Positions 8,636-19,643 of a stretch of 64,000 nt of DNA are shown in pieces. The notes beneath the pieces were generated by a model. The model was not told the DNA's origin, searched no databases, and saw only the letters and a list, made by a program, of their open reading frames with translations. Where the stretch lies: NCBI RefSeq assembly GCF_032878875.1, contig NZ_CP118157.1:2170001-2234000 (forward strand), written 5' to 3'. The position numbers and the translations under genes are program-made. How positions within the stretch are numbered: position 1 is the stretch's first letter; every line of letters starts with the position of its first letter. The DNA is from Microbacterium sp. AB (GTDB lineage Bacteria; Actinomycetota; Actinomycetes; Actinomycetales; Microbacteriaceae).

Positions 8636-10084
8636 TCAGCGACCCGCGAGCTTCTCGCGCAGAGCGGCGAGCGCCTCGTCGTCGGCGAGCGTGCCGGCGC
8701 CGTTCGCATCGCTCGCGAAGGTCGGCGCGGCGAACTCCTCGCCGGCCTCCGCCTCGGCCTCGAGGGCCTTGGCGACCTGGGCCTTGTGCGACTCCCAGCG
8801 GGCCTGGGCCGCGGCGTAGTCCTGCTCCCACTCCTCGCGGGCCGTGTCGAAGCCCTCGAGCCACTGACCGCTCTCGGGGTCGAAGCCCTCGGGGTACTTG
8901 TACTCGCCGTTCTCGTCGTACTCGGTCGCCATGCCGTACAGCGCCGGGTCGAACTCGGTGCCGTTGGGGTCGACGAGGTCGTTGGCCTGCTTGAGCGACA
9001 GCGAGATGCGACGACGGTCGAGATCGATGTCGATGACGCGGACGAACACCTCTTCGCCGACGGACACGACCTGCTCGGCGAGCTCGACGTGCTTGTTCGA
9101 GAGCTCCGAGATGTGGACGAGACCCTCGATGCCGTCCGCGACGCGGACGAACGCACCGAACGGGACGAGCTTCGTGACCTTGCCCGGCGTGATCTGGCCG
9201 ATCGCGTGGGTGCGGGCGAAGACCTGCCACGGGTCCTCCTGCGTCGCCTTGAGCGACAGCGAGACGCGCTCGCGGTCGAGGTCGACCTCGAGGATCTCGA
9301 CGGTGACCTCCTGGCCCACCTCGACGACCTCGGAGGCGTGCTCGATGTGCTTCCAGGACAGCTCCGAGACGTGCACGAGGCCGTCCACGCCGCCGAGGTC
9401 GACGAACGCGCCGAAGTTGACGATCGAGGACACGACGCCCTTGCGGACCTGGCCCTTGTGCAGGTTGTTGAGGAACTGCGTGCGGGTGGCCGACTGCGTC
9501 TCCTCGAGGAGGGCGCGGCGCGAGAGCACGACGTTGTTGCGGTTCTTGTCGAGCTCGAGGATCTTCGCCTCGATCTCCTGGCCGAGGTACGGCGTCAGGT
9601 CGCGCACGCGGCGGAGCTCGATGAGCGAGGCGGGGAGGAAGCCGCGGAGTCCGATGTCGACGATGAGGCCGCCCTTGACGACCTCGATGACGGTACCGGT
9701 GACGACGCCGTCGTTCTCCTTGATCTTCTCCACGTCGCCCCAGGCGCGCTCGTACTGAGCACGCTTCTTCGACAGGATGAGACGGCCTTCCTTGTCCTCC
9801 TTCTGGAGGACGAGGGCCTCGACGTGATCGCCGACCGTGACGACCTCGTTCGGGTCGACGTCGTGCTTGATGGAAAGCTCACGCGAGGGGATGACGCCCT
9901 CGGTCTTGTAGCCGACATCGAGGAGGACCTCGTCGCGGTCGATCTTGACGATCGTGCCGTCGATGATGTCGCCGTCGTTGAAGAACTTGAGCGTCTTCTC
10001 GACCGCGGCCAGGAAGTCCTCAGCAGAGCCGATGTCGTTGATCGCGACCTGCTTGGTGGCCGGGGCGGTCGTTGCGTTAGTCAT
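8636..10084 (-). CDS. rpsA: 30S ribosomal protein S1
   Basis: A 482-residue protein with four S1 RNA-binding domains at about residues 34-103, 120-185, 206-274 and 291-360. Repeated signatures include DGTIVKIDRDEVLLDVGYKT, GVVSSIVNFGAFVDLGGVDG and GKVTKLVPFGAFVRVADGIE. A long acidic C-terminal tail follows. Four domains instead of the six in E. coli is normal for actinobacteria. S1 helps the ribosome bind mRNA. The ATG is preceded by AAGGAC about 12 nt upstream. The gene is monocistronic, with a leader of well over 100 nt on the 5' side and a strong hairpin after it. Confidence 0.97.
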   Translation of the reverse strand: MTNATTAPATKQVAINDIGSAEDFLAAVEKTLKFFNDGDIIDGTIVKIDRDEVLLDVGYKTEGVIPSRELSIKHDVDPNEVVTVGDHVEALVLQKEDKEGRLILSKKRAQYERAWGDVEKIKENDGVVTGTVIEVVKGGLIVDIGLRGFLPASLIELRRVRDLTPYLGQEIEAKILELDKNRNNVVLSRRALLEETQSATRTQFLNNLHKGQVRKGVVSSIVNFGAFVDLGGVDGLVHVSELSWKHIEHASEVVEVGQEVTVEILEVDLDRERVSLSLKATQEDPWQVFARTHAIGQITPGKVTKLVPFGAFVRVADGIEGLVHISELSNKHVELAEQVVSVGEEVFVRVIDIDLDRRRISLSLKQANDLVDPNGTEFDPALYGMATEYDENGEYKYPEGFDPESGQWLEGFDTAREEWEQDYAAAQARWESHKAQVAKALEAEAEAGEEFAAPTFASDANGAGTLADDEALAALREKLAGR

Positions 10085-10686
10085 GTAGTGGGTTGTCCTT
10101 GTTGGGGATGGTCGGGCCTGCGGCTCGGATGCCGCGCGCCTGCGAGCCAGCGCGCGTCACCCCGGATGAGCCGAGGCGGTTGATTGGATTGTGTTGGCGT
10201 CACCCTGTCGGAGTCTCGGCGACACGCCAAGCCTCTCGCACACGAGTGACAGTCAAGAATAGCAGGTGAAACGCCCCACGAGGCCTGGAATTCCACGCCG
10301 GCGTTCGTGATCGGAAACACGAGACCCGAGCGCCGACCCCCCTCTTTGCAAGGTCTCCTCCCTGCGCGCAGAGTGGGGTTCGATCGCGGAGGTCGTCGCC
10401 GCAGTTGCGTCCGTCGGCGCCCTGGTCGCGGCCGTGATCTCCGCATGGCAGGCGGAACGGCTCTTCTCCCTCGAGTCCGAACGCGGCAGAGTCGCCCAGA
10501 GCCGCACGGAGGGGATTTCGCCGCTTCCGTCTCCGAATTCGACGGCGAGATGCGGCCCGTGACCAAATCGAAGAAGCGGAGGATCGCCCTTATCCGATTC
10601 CGCGATGCGGCCGACACGAGATGGCGACGCCGTGGGAGCGGGAAGCGGGAGCCGCTCTCCACGTCCTCACGGACGATCGTCTCCTT
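10085..10686. other. 602-bp non-coding stretch: rpsA leader and possible gene remnant
   Basis: The left part must hold the rpsA promoter and leader; a TATTCT on the minus strand at about 10255-10260 is a candidate -10 box. On the plus strand, one frame between stops at about 10306 and 10562 reads as a plausible membrane segment (EVVAAVASVGALVAAVISAW followed by QAERLFSLESER), but it has no usable ATG or GTG and ends soon after. It may be the decayed N-terminus of a small membrane protein. The longer minus-strand frames over this stretch look like chance. GC content is lower here than in the flanking genes. Confidence 0.4.
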
Positions 10687-11043
10687 CTACCGCCTCGACG
10701 ACGAGGCGCACGAGACGCAGCGGGTCGCCGTCGGCCTCACGCGCAGACGCTCTCGCGGGATCTTCGAGCCGCACCCCTCGCACACACCGAACGTTCCGTC
10801 GCGGAGACGGGCCGCCGCCGCGTCGATCCGCTCGAGCTCGCGTCGCTCCTGGGCTCGCAGCCCCGTGAGCCGCGACCACTCGTCGGACAGCGTCGCGCCC
10901 TCGGGGTCGTGCTCGTCGTCCGAGTTCGCATCGCCGCGCGCTCCCGCCAGCTCGCCCAGCTCGCTCTCCCGGCGCCGTACGCGCTCCTCGACCGCGAGGC
11001 GCTCCGCGCGCAGCGCCTCGGCGAACCCTCCCTCGACGGGCAT
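10687..11043 (-). CDS. DksA/TraR-type C4 zinc-finger protein
   Basis: A 118-residue protein with an N-terminal charged helical hairpin (about residues 8-85) and a C-terminal four-cysteine zinc finger, C88-X2-C91-X17-C109-X2-C112 (CEGCGSKIP and CVSCA). This is the DksA/TraR architecture. DksA itself acts in the RNA polymerase secondary channel with ppGpp. Actinobacterial short members are less studied, so an RNA polymerase role here is family inference. It is transcribed away from the pyruvate kinase gene, with a 111-nt shared upstream region. Confidence 0.85.
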   Translation of the reverse strand: MPVEGGFAEALRAERLAVEERVRRRESELGELAGARGDANSDDEHDPEGATLSDEWSRLTGLRAQERRELERIDAAAARLRDGTFGVCEGCGSKIPRERLRVRPTATRCVSCASSSRR

Positions 11044-11154
11044 CCTGCCTCCTCGGATCCAGGGTACGTCTCAACGCCAGGGCTCCGGCGCCTCGTCTCC
11101 TGGCTCGCGCGAGACGTTCACCTTCCCTCGCTATGGTTGCTGCGAGGTGAGCCG

Positions 11155-12951
11155 ATGACCGACACAGAACCGGACGGGTACCGGCGCGAGCTCGCCGCCC
11201 TCCGCGACGAGCTGCGCGAGCTCCGCGCGGATGCCGTCTCCGCCGCGGATCTCGCGCGTGAGCGGATCGCCGCCGTCCATCCGGACCACCGACACGGCGC
11301 CCGCAACCTGCACCATTACCTCGCCCTGCGCTCACGGGACCTGCGGCCGCTCCAGGAGCGGCTCAGCGGCGCCGGGCTCTCGTCGCTCGGCCGCATGGAG
11401 GGCGACGTCCTGCGCAACCTCGACGCCGTCCTGCACATCCTCGGGGCGGCACTGGACGACGATCCGCCCGGGTCGCCCGCCGCGGGCGCCCCCGACCCCC
11501 ACGACCTCCACGTCAACGCCGCGGCGCTCCTCGGCGGCGAGGCGGAGGACCGCAGCACGCGCATCATGGTGACCCTTCCGAGCGAGGCGGCGGACGACGC
11601 CTCCATCGTGCAGCGGTTCGCCGGGGCGGGCATGGACCTCGCCCGCGTCAACTGCGCGCACGACGACGACGACGCGTGGCGGCGGATGGCCGGTCACGTC
11701 CGCGCCGCGGACGACGCCATCCGCGTGGCGATGGACCTCGGCGGCCCCAAGCTGCGCACGGGTCCCCTCGCCGAGGGCCCCCGCGTCGTCAAGGTCAAGC
11801 CGAAGCGCGACGACGCCGGCGGCGTGACGGCGCCGGCCCGCCTCCTCCTCATCGCCTCGGATGCCGAGGCGTCCGGCGACGTGCGCTCCGCACCCGTCCG
11901 CGACGCCGGCTGGCTCGCCGAGCGGACGACGGGAGAGACCGTCCGCTTCGCCGACGCACGCGGACGGCGACGGAAGATGCGCGTCGCACGGGCGGACGCC
12001 CGCGGCGTGCTGCTCGAGGGCGGACGCACGGCGTACCTCGAGGAGGGCGCCGTGCTGCGCTGCGGCGAGCGCGAGACCGTCGTCGACCGCCTCGATGCCG
12101 TGGAGGGCGCGCTCCGTCTGGCGAAGGGCGACACGATCGTCCTCACCTCCTCCCTCGATCCGGCGACGAGCGAGGACGGACGCCATCGCATCGGATGCAC
12201 GCTGCCGGAGGCCCTCCGCGCCGTGCGGCCGGGACACCGGATCGCGTTCGACGACGGCAAGATCGAAGGCGTCGTCCGCTCGGTCGAGGACGGCGCGGCG
12301 ATCGTCGAGGTCACGGGCGCGCCCGAGGGCGGCACCAAGCTCAAAGCGGAGAAGGGCATCAACCTGCCCGACACGGACCTCCCCGTCTCGGCCCTCACGG
12401 ACGACGACGTCGCCGCGCTCGACGTCGTCGTCGAGGTCGCCGACATCGTCGAGCTCTCGTTCGCGCGCTCGGCGCAGGACGTGCGTCGTCTGCTCGACGA
12501 GCTCGACGCCCGCGGAGCCGAGCATCTCGGCGTCGTCGTGAAGCTCGAGACGACGCAGGGCTTCCGCGCGCTGCCGGAGATCATCCTCGAGCTCATGCGT
12601 CGTCCGCGCGCAGGCATCATGATCGCGCGCGGAGACCTGGCGGTCGAGGCCGGCTTCGAGCGGCTCGCCGAGGTGCAGGAGGAGATGCTCTGGCTCTGCG
12701 AGGCCGCCCGCCTCCCCGTGGTGTGGGCCACGCAGGTGCTCGACGACCTCGCGAAGCGCGGTGTGCCCACGCGCGCCGAGATCACCGACGCGGCGACGGC
12801 CAATCGCGCCGAGTGCGTCATGCTCAACAAGGGACCGCGCATCGACGACGCGATCCGGGCGCTGGACGACATCCTCCGCCGCATGGAGGGGCACATGGAC
12901 AAGAAGCGCCCGCTCCTGCGGCGTCTGCACGCATGGCTGCCGGACGCCTGA
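11155..12951 (+). CDS. Atypical pyruvate kinase with N-terminal helical extension
   Basis: A 598-residue protein. Residues 1 to about 133 form a helical extension (YRRELAALRDELRELRADAV and a repeat-like HHYLALRSRDLRPLQERL). A pyruvate kinase barrel follows from about 134 (TRIMVTLPSEAADDASIVQR, GAGMDLARVNCAHD). Active-site motifs are present: VVVKLETTQGF near residue 463, MIARGDLAVEAGFERLAEVQ near 489, and ATQVLDDLAKRGVPTRAEI. The C-terminal allosteric domain of normal pyruvate kinases is missing, because the protein ends soon after the barrel. The start at 11155 follows GAGGTGAG. It may be a second, divergent pyruvate kinase; the canonical enzyme is not in this window. Confidence 0.8.
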   Translation: MTDTEPDGYRRELAALRDELRELRADAVSAADLARERIAAVHPDHRHGARNLHHYLALRSRDLRPLQERLSGAGLSSLGRMEGDVLRNLDAVLHILGAALDDDPPGSPAAGAPDPHDLHVNAAALLGGEAEDRSTRIMVTLPSEAADDASIVQRFAGAGMDLARVNCAHDDDDAWRRMAGHVRAADDAIRVAMDLGGPKLRTGPLAEGPRVVKVKPKRDDAGGVTAPARLLLIASDAEASGDVRSAPVRDAGWLAERTTGETVRFADARGRRRKMRVARADARGVLLEGGRTAYLEEGAVLRCGERETVVDRLDAVEGALRLAKGDTIVLTSSLDPATSEDGRHRIGCTLPEALRAVRPGHRIAFDDGKIEGVVRSVEDGAAIVEVTGAPEGGTKLKAEKGINLPDTDLPVSALTDDDVAALDVVVEVADIVELSFARSAQDVRRLLDELDARGAEHLGVVVKLETTQGFRALPEIILELMRRPRAGIMIARGDLAVEAGFERLAEVQEEMLWLCEAARLPVVWATQVLDDLAKRGVPTRAEITDAATANRAECVMLNKGPRIDDAIRALDDILRRMEGHMDKKRPLLRRLHAWLPDA

Positions 12952-13054
12952 GCGCCTTCCACCTTCGCCTCGCCGGGCCCGGTCCCTCTCCGCCAGAGCG
13001 CGCAGGAGCCTCGCGAGCGGCGTGCCACCGGCTGTTCGGCCCTACACTCTCACC

Positions 13055-13441
13055 ATGACCTCCCGCGCACGCACCGTCGGCCGACTCCTCCTCGGATCGG
13101 CGCTCGTCTTCGCCGGCGCCACTCACCTCACGGTCGCCCGTGACGAGTTCCAGGCCCAGGTCCCCGACGCCGTCCCGCTCGATCCCGACACCACCGTCGT
13201 GGCCTCGGGGCTCGTCGAGATCGGTCTCGGCTCCGCCCTGCTGCTCGCGCGGCGACGGCGCCGGCTCGCGGGCGTCGTCGCTGCGCTCTTCTTCGTCGCG
13301 GTGCTCCCCGGCAACATCGCCCAGTGGCTGCACCGCCGCAGCGCGTTCGGCCTCGACACCGACGGCAAGCGGTTCGCCCGGCTGTTCTTCCAGCCCGTCC
13401 TGGTGCTCGTCGCACTGTGGTCGACGAGCGCGAAGCGGTGA
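13055..13441 (+). CDS. Small four-helix membrane protein (DoxX-like)
   Basis: A 128-residue hydrophobic protein with helices at about 8-26, 46-62, 68-88 and 108-122. The pattern LLLGSALVFAGATHLTVAR at the N-terminus and the family-like PGNIAQWLHRRSAFGLDTD suggest the DoxX/MauE-like membrane group, whose function is unclear. The start is well supported: a -10 box TACACT at 13043-13048 lies exactly 6 nt before the ATG, so the mRNA is leaderless. Its stop overlaps the GTG of the downstream sugar kinase (GTGA). Confidence 0.75.
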   Translation: MTSRARTVGRLLLGSALVFAGATHLTVARDEFQAQVPDAVPLDPDTTVVASGLVEIGLGSALLLARRRRRLAGVVAALFFVAVLPGNIAQWLHRRSAFGLDTDGKRFARLFFQPVLVLVALWSTSAKR

Positions 13442-14364
13442 GCGGGGCTCGCCCCGCGGTCCTCGTCGTCGGCGAGGCGCTCGTCGACATCGTCCACCGG
13501 GCCGACGGCACGATCAGCGAGTCGCCCGGAGGGAGTCCCGCCAACGTGGCGATCACGCTCGGCCGGCTCGGGCGCTCCCCCGGCTTCATCGCCCGGCTCG
13601 CGGACGACGAACGCGGCAGGGCCGTGCGCGCGTGGCTCGAGGACTCCGGCGTCTCGATCGACGCCACGGCGGCGGAACGGACGTCCACGGCGACGGCGCA
13701 CCTCGACGCCGAAGGCGCCGCACGATACGACTTCGCGATCGAATGGGACGTCGTCCCCGGCACCGGGACGAGCGCCGACGTCCTGCACACGGGCTCCATC
13801 GCCGCGCTTCTCGCCCCGGGCGCCGACGCCGTCTCCGCACTCGTCGACGAGGTCGGCCCGCGCGCGCTCGTGACGTACGACCCGAACATCCGTCCCTCGC
13901 TCATCGACGACCCGGACGACGCGCGCCGGCGCGTGCGCTCGTTCATCGCGCGCGCCGATGTCGTGAAGGCGAGCGACGAGGACATCGCCTGGCTCCATCC
14001 CGGCGAGGACCCGGTGGCCGTCGCCGCGCAGTGGACGCAGTCGGGGCCCGTGCTCGTCGTCGTCACGCAGGGCGCGGACGGCGCGTTCGCCGCCGGCGCC
14101 GGGCGCTTCGTCCGCGTCGAGGCGGAGCCCGTCGACGTCGTCGACACCGTCGGCGCCGGAGACACGTTCATGGGGACGCTCATCGACGGGCTCGTCTCCG
14201 CGGGAGCCGTCGGACCCGGTGCACGCGATGCCGTCGGCGCGCTCGGCGACGACGAGCTGGCCGCGCTCATCACGCGAAGCGCCCGTGCCGCGGCGATCAC
14301 CGTCTCGCGTCCCGGCGCCGACCCGCCGACGCGCGCCGAGCTGGACGCACGCCTCGTCGGATGA
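13438..14364 (+). CDS. PfkB-family carbohydrate kinase (fructokinase-like)
   Basis: A 308-residue ribokinase-fold sugar kinase. The first PfkB signature is GGSPANVAITLGRLG near residue 20. The second is DTVGAGDTFMGTLIDG near residue 237, which includes the catalytic Asp (GAGD). The short form and the sequence around the sugar site (DVLHTGSIAALLAPGA) resemble fructokinases, but the sugar cannot be settled from sequence. The start GTG at 13438 overlaps the TGA of the membrane protein gene, and the reading frame upstream of it is a shadow. A bidirectional hairpin separates it from ilvC. Confidence 0.85.
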   Translation: MSGARPAVLVVGEALVDIVHRADGTISESPGGSPANVAITLGRLGRSPGFIARLADDERGRAVRAWLEDSGVSIDATAAERTSTATAHLDAEGAARYDFAIEWDVVPGTGTSADVLHTGSIAALLAPGADAVSALVDEVGPRALVTYDPNIRPSLIDDPDDARRRVRSFIARADVVKASDEDIAWLHPGEDPVAVAAQWTQSGPVLVVVTQGADGAFAAGAGRFVRVEAEPVDVVDTVGAGDTFMGTLIDGLVSAGAVGPGARDAVGALGDDELAALITRSARAAAITVSRPGADPPTRAELDARLVG

Positions 14365-14366
14365 AG

Positions 14367-14401
14367 ACGGCCGCCGCCCCCTTGCGGGGACGGCGGCCGG
14401 G
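14367..14401. terminator. Hairpin between convergent pfkB-type kinase gene and ilvC
   Basis: CGGCCGCCG at about 14368-14376 and CGGCGGCCG near 14391-14399 pair, extended by CCCC/GGGG with a single bulged A, around a short loop. It lies between the kinase stop (14364) and the ilvC stop (14420), which face each other. No T run is seen on either strand. It probably ends transcription from both sides. Confidence 0.65.
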
Positions 14402-14419
14402 TCGTTCCGCTCGGGATGG

Positions 14420-15475
<1,056 letters not shown>

Positions 15476-15985
15476 TCAGCCGCGCAGGACGCGCTCGGTG
15501 ATGGACTTGCCGCCGCGGCCCAGGGCGAGCAGGCCCGACTGGGCGAGCTCCTTGATGCCGAACGGCTCGATCGCCTTGAGGAAGGCGGCGACCTTGCCCT
15601 GATCGCCCGTGATCTCGATCACGAGGGCGTCCGAGGCGTAGTCGACGACGCTGCCGCGGAAGAGGTTCACGACCTCGAGCACGTTCGATCGCGACGCGTT
15701 GTCGGCACGCACCTTCACGAGCATGTGCTCGCGCTGCACGGACGCCGACTGCTCGAGCTCGACGATCTTGACGACGTTGATGAGCTTGTTGAGCTGCTTC
15801 GTGACCTGCTCGAGCGGCAGCTCGTCGACGTCGACGACCACGGTGATGCGCGAGAGCCCGGGGATCTCGGTCACGCCCACCGCGAGGGAGTGGATGTTGA
15901 AGCCGCGGCGGGCGAAGAGGCCCGCGACGCGGGTGAGGAGACCCGGCCGGTCCTCGACGAGCAGGCTCAGAACGTGCGACGACAT
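15476..15985 (-). CDS. ilvN: Acetolactate synthase small (regulatory) subunit
   Basis: A 169-residue subunit with an N-terminal ACT domain (HVLSLLVEDRPGLLTRVAGL, then FARRGFNIHSLAVG) and the C-terminal ALS_ss domain (VVDYASDALVIEITGDQGKV). It binds valine for feedback control of IlvB and raises its activity. The ATG at 15985 lies 1 nt after the ilvB stop at 15987-15989, and the ribosome site lies inside the ilvB end. The longer frame upstream is ilvB shadow. Length is normal for the family. Confidence 0.96.
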   Translation of the reverse strand: MSSHVLSLLVEDRPGLLTRVAGLFARRGFNIHSLAVGVTEIPGLSRITVVVDVDELPLEQVTKQLNKLINVVKIVELEQSASVQREHMLVKVRADNASRSNVLEVVNLFRGSVVDYASDALVIEITGDQGKVAAFLKAIEPFGIKELAQSGLLALGRGGKSITERVLRG

Positions 15986-15986
15986 G

Positions 15987-17792
15987 TCAGTCCTCCTCCG
16001 AGAAGGCGGGCGAGTGATCGCGCGCGTACTGGACATAGCTGTTGCTCACGCCCTGCGGCACCATCGGCCAGACCATGGCGTCGGCGCTCACGACGAAGTC
16101 GATCACCACGGGGCGGTCGTTCGTCTCGAGCGCGAGCGCGATGGCGGCGTCGATCTCCTCCTCCTTCTCCACGCGGATGGCGAGGCATCCGTAGGCGTCG
16201 GCGAGCTTGACGAAGTCGGGGATGCGCACGGTGTCGTGCCCCGTCTGCAGGTCGGTGTTGGAGTAGCGGCCGTCGTAGAAGAGCGTCTGCCACTGCCTCA
16301 CCATGCCGAGCGAGGAGTTGTTGATGATGGCGACCTTGATGGGGATGCCGTTGAGCGCGCAGGTCGCGAGCTCCTGATTGGTCATCTGGAAGCAGCCGTC
16401 TCCGTCGATCGCCCACACCGGGCGATCGGGCTGCGAGACCTTCGCTCCCATGGCCGCGGGGACGGCGTACCCCATGGTGCCGGCTCCGCCGGAGTTGAGC
16501 CACGCGTTGGGGCGTTCGTACCTGATGAACTGGGCGGCCCACATCTGGTGCTGGCCGACTCCGGCGACGAAGACGCCCTCGGGGCCGGTCAGCTCGCCGA
16601 TCCGCTGGATGACGTGCTGCGGAGAGAGCAGACCGTCCGTCGTCGGGGTGTACCCGAGGGGGTACTGGTCCTGCAGCCCGCGCAGGTACGCCCACCACTC
16701 GTCGTAGTCGGGCGACGCGGTCGCCGCCGCCGGACGGAACGCGGTCTCGAGGTCGACGAGAACGTCCTTGAGGTCGCCCACGATCGGCACGTCGGCGATG
16801 CGGATCTTCGAGATCTCGGCCGGATCGATGTCGACGTGCACGACCTTCGCCTCGGGAGCGAACAATGCGGCCTTGCCCGTCACCCGGTCGTCGAAGCGCG
16901 CGCCGAGCGCGATGAGGAGGTCGCTCTCCTGCAGCGCGAGCACGGCGGGCACCGATCCGTGCATTCCGGGCATGCCGAGGTGCTGCTCGTGCGAGTCGGG
17001 GAAGGCCCCGCGAGCCATGAGGGTCGTGACGACGGGGACGCCGGTCGTCTCGGCGAACGCCTTCAGCTCCTCGGACGCACGCGCGCGGATGATCCCGCCG
17101 CCGACGTACAGCACGGGCCTGCGCGCCTCGGCCAGCATCGAGACCGCGGCCTGGATCTGCTTGCCGTGCGCCTTGGTCACGGGACGGTAGCCGGGCAGGT
17201 CGTAACGGGGCGGCCACACGAACGGCGCCTCGGCCTGCTGGGCGTCCTTCGTGATGTCCACGAGCACCGGGCCGGGGCGGCCCGTCGAGGCGATCTCGTA
17301 CGCCGCGGCGATGGCTCCCGGGATCTCGGCCGCGTCCTTCACGAGGAAGGAGTGCTTCGTGATCGGCATCGTGATGCCCACGATGTCGGCCTCCTGGAAG
17401 GCGTCGGTCCCCATGAGGTTCGAGAAGACCTGGCCGGTGATCGCCAGCAGCGGCACCGAGTCCATGTACGCATCGGCGATGGCCGTGACGAGGTTCGTGG
17501 CGCCGGGGCCGCTCGTCGCGATCGCGACGCCGACCTTGCCGCTCGCGGCGGCGTACCCCTCGGCGGCGTGCCCCGCGCCCTGCTCGTGCCGGACGAGGAT
17601 GTGACGCAGGGTGTTCGCCGACGTCAGCGTGTCGTAGAGCGGAAGGACCGCGCCGCCCGGCAGGCCGAAGACGTCTGCCACGCCGAGCAGCTCGAGCGAG
17701 CGGACGACCGCCTGGGCGCCCGTGAGCACGGGCGCTTGCGCGGGGGTGCGGGCGGGCGGCCGGGGAACGGCCGTTGCAGATTCGGCGGGCAT
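15987..17792 (-). CDS. ilvB: Acetolactate synthase large (catalytic) subunit
   Basis: A 601-residue thiamine-diphosphate enzyme that joins two pyruvates, or pyruvate and 2-oxobutyrate. The catalytic Glu lies in [15 protein letters not shown] near residue 70. The central FAD/Rossmann region has [12 protein letters not shown]. The thiamine-diphosphate motif is [17 protein letters not shown] followed by [15 protein letters not shown]. The ATG at 17792 follows GCGAGGAATC. It lies 66 nt downstream of ilvD and is tightly joined to ilvN. The N-terminal 22 residues are a proline/alanine-rich extension. Confidence 0.97.
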   Translation of the reverse strand: MPAESATAVPRPPARTPAQAPVLTGAQAVVRSLELLGVADVFGLPGGAVLPLYDTLTSANTLRHILVRHEQGAGHAAEGYAAASGKVGVAIATSGPGATNLVTAIADAYMDSVPLLAITGQVFSNLMGTDAFQEADIVGITMPITKHSFLVKDAAEIPGAIAAAYEIASTGRPGPVLVDITKDAQQAEAPFVWPPRYDLPGYRPVTKAHGKQIQAAVSMLAEARRPVLYVGGGIIRARASEELKAFAETTGVPVVTTLMARGAFPDSHEQHLGMPGMHGSVPAVLALQESDLLIALGARFDDRVTGKAALFAPEAKVVHVDIDPAEISKIRIADVPIVGDLKDVLVDLETAFRPAAATASPDYDEWWAYLRGLQDQYPLGYTPTTDGLLSPQHVIQRIGELTGPEGVFVAGVGQHQMWAAQFIRYERPNAWLNSGGAGTMGYAVPAAMGAKVSQPDRPVWAIDGDGCFQMTNQELATCALNGIPIKVAIINNSSLGMVRQWQTLFYDGRYSNTDLQTGHDTVRIPDFVKLADAYGCLAIRVEKEEEIDAAIALALETNDRPVVIDFVVSADAMVWPMVPQGVSNSYVQYARDHSPAFSEED

Positions 17793-17858
17793 GATGATGA
17801 TTCCTCGCTAGATGGTCGAGTGTGCGCTCCGCGGATGCGGCCGGCGCGCCGGACCGGC

Positions 17859-19568
17859 TCAGCCGGTCGTCGCGCCTTCGGCCGCGGAGCGCACGAGCTG
17901 GGAGTACTTGGCCAGAACGCCTCGGGTGTAGCGCGGGGGCAGGGGCTCCCAGCCGAGACGGCGGGAGCCGAGCTCTGCCTCGTCGACGAGTAGGTCGAGA
18001 GTGCGAGCCGCGATATCGACCCTGATCAGATCACCATCGCGCACGAAGGCGATGGGACCGGCGTCCACTGCCTCTGGTGCGATATGGCCGATGCACAGCC
18101 CGGTTGTGCCGCCTGAGAATCGTCCGTCCGTCAAGAGTAGTACATCCTTGCCGAGGCCAGCGCCCTTGATGGCCGCCGTGATGGCGAGCATCTCGCGCAT
18201 GCCGGGGCCGCCCTTGGGGCCCTCGTACCGGATGACCAGGACGTCTCCGGCCTCTACCTCGCCGGCCGCGAGGGCATCCATCGCGGCGCGCTCGCGCTCG
18301 AACACCCGCGCAGGTCCTTCGAAGACCGACGCGTCGAAGCCCGCGGTCTTCACCACGGCGCCCTCGGGTGCGAGCGAGCCGTGCAGGATCGTCAGGCCGC
18401 CCGTGGCGTGGATCGGGTCGTCGAACGTGTGGATGACCTCGCCGTCGACCGGGTCGGGGTCGAGCTCCCGGAGGTTCTCGGCGACCGTCTTGCCCGTCAC
18501 GGTCAGCGCGTCGCCGTGCAGCAGGCCCTCGTCGAGCAGCGCCTTCATCACGACGGGGATGCCGCCGTGACGATCGACGTCGTTCATGACGTACTGGCCG
18601 AAGGGCTTCATGTCCGCGACGTGCGGGACCCTGTCCCCGATGCGGTTGAAGTCGTGCAGGCTCAGGTCCACCTGTGCCTCGCGGGCGATCGCGAGGAGGT
18701 GCAGCACGACGTTCGTCGAGCCGCCGAGCGCCATCGCGAGGGCGATCGCGTTCTCGAACGCCTCCTTCGTGAGGATGTCCTTCGTCGTGATCCCCTGGCG
18801 CAGCAGCTCGACGACGGCCTCCCCCGAGCGGTGGGCGAAGTAGTCGCGGCGCCTGTCCGCCGAGGGGGGTGCGGCCGAGCCGGGGAGGCTGAGGCCGAGG
18901 GCCTCGGCGACCGACGCCATCGTGTTGGCCGTGTACATGCCGCCGCACGCGCCCTCGCCGGGGGCGAACGCGCACTCGATGCGCTTGAGATCCTGCTCGG
19001 ACATGAGCCCGGCGCGACACGCGCCCACCGCCTCGAACGAGTCGATGATCGTGATGTCCTTCTCGGTGCCGTCCGAGAGCTTGACCCAGCCGGGGGCGAT
19101 CGAGCCGGCGTAGAGGAACACGCTGGAGAGGCCGAGCCGGGCGCTGGCCATGAGCATGCCCGGGATCGACTTGTCGCAACCGGCGAGCAGCACCGTGCCG
19201 TCGAGACGCTCGGCCATGATGACCGTCTCGACGCTGTCGGCGATGACCTCACGGCTCACGAGGGAGAAGTGCATCCCCTCGTGGCCCATCGAGATGCCGT
19301 CCGACACCGAGATCGTGCCGAACTGCAGCGGGTAGCCACCGCCGGAGTGCACGCCCTCCTTCGCCCCCTGCGCGAGACGGTCGAGCGACAGGTTGCAGGG
19401 CGTGATCTCGTTCCAGCTGGAGGCGATGCCGATCTGCGGCTTGTCCCAGTCGGCGTCGCCCATGCCGACGGCACGGAGCATCCCACGCGACGTCGTGGCT
19501 TCGATGCCGTCCGTCACCACTCGGCTGCGGGGCTTGATGTCGATCTCGGGAGAAACTGCGTCTGTCAC
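17859..19568 (-). CDS. ilvD: Dihydroxy-acid dehydratase
   Basis: A 569-residue iron-sulfur enzyme that dehydrates dihydroxyisovalerate and dihydroxymethylvalerate to the 2-oxo acids. Cluster-ligand cysteines lie in [27 protein letters not shown] and [15 protein letters not shown]. The C-terminal signature is [20 protein letters not shown]. The start is GTG at 19568. A minus-strand -10 box (TAGACT) lies 6 nt upstream, so the transcript seems leaderless. First gene of ilvD-ilvB-ilvN-ilvC. Confidence 0.96.
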   Translation of the reverse strand: MTDAVSPEIDIKPRSRVVTDGIEATTSRGMLRAVGMGDADWDKPQIGIASSWNEITPCNLSLDRLAQGAKEGVHSGGGYPLQFGTISVSDGISMGHEGMHFSLVSREVIADSVETVIMAERLDGTVLLAGCDKSIPGMLMASARLGLSSVFLYAGSIAPGWVKLSDGTEKDITIIDSFEAVGACRAGLMSEQDLKRIECAFAPGEGACGGMYTANTMASVAEALGLSLPGSAAPPSADRRRDYFAHRSGEAVVELLRQGITTKDILTKEAFENAIALAMALGGSTNVVLHLLAIAREAQVDLSLHDFNRIGDRVPHVADMKPFGQYVMNDVDRHGGIPVVMKALLDEGLLHGDALTVTGKTVAENLRELDPDPVDGEVIHTFDDPIHATGGLTILHGSLAPEGAVVKTAGFDASVFEGPARVFERERAAMDALAAGEVEAGDVLVIRYEGPKGGPGMREMLAITAAIKGAGLGKDVLLLTDGRFSGGTTGLCIGHIAPEAVDAGPIAFVRDGDLIRVDIAARTLDLLVDEAELGSRRLGWEPLPPRYTRGVLAKYSQLVRSAAEGATTG

Positions 19569-19574
19569 GTGGGA

Positions 19575-19580
19575 AGTCTA
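19575..19580 (-). promoter_or_regulatory. Leaderless -10 box of ilvD
   Basis: The minus strand reads TAGACT, then 6 bases, then the GTG start of ilvD. This spacing puts the transcription start at or next to the start codon. No ribosome site is visible, which agrees with leaderless translation. Confidence 0.6.
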
Positions 19581-19643
19581 TTCCTCGCGCGGAGCGGCCC
19601 CGGCGCGCATGGCAGGAGGGTCAACGGAGACGGCCGGTTGTCG

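Noticed and set aside
10081..10662. Minus-strand open frame of 193 codons upstream of rpsA
   Set aside because: No domain, no ribosome site and low-complexity Arg/Pro composition; it overlaps the rpsA leader and promoter region.
18060..18180. Slightly lower GC in the 3' part of ilvD as a possible transfer signal
   Set aside because: Hand counts of two lines give 63-65% GC, a mild dip within normal variation, and the protein is a full normal IlvD.
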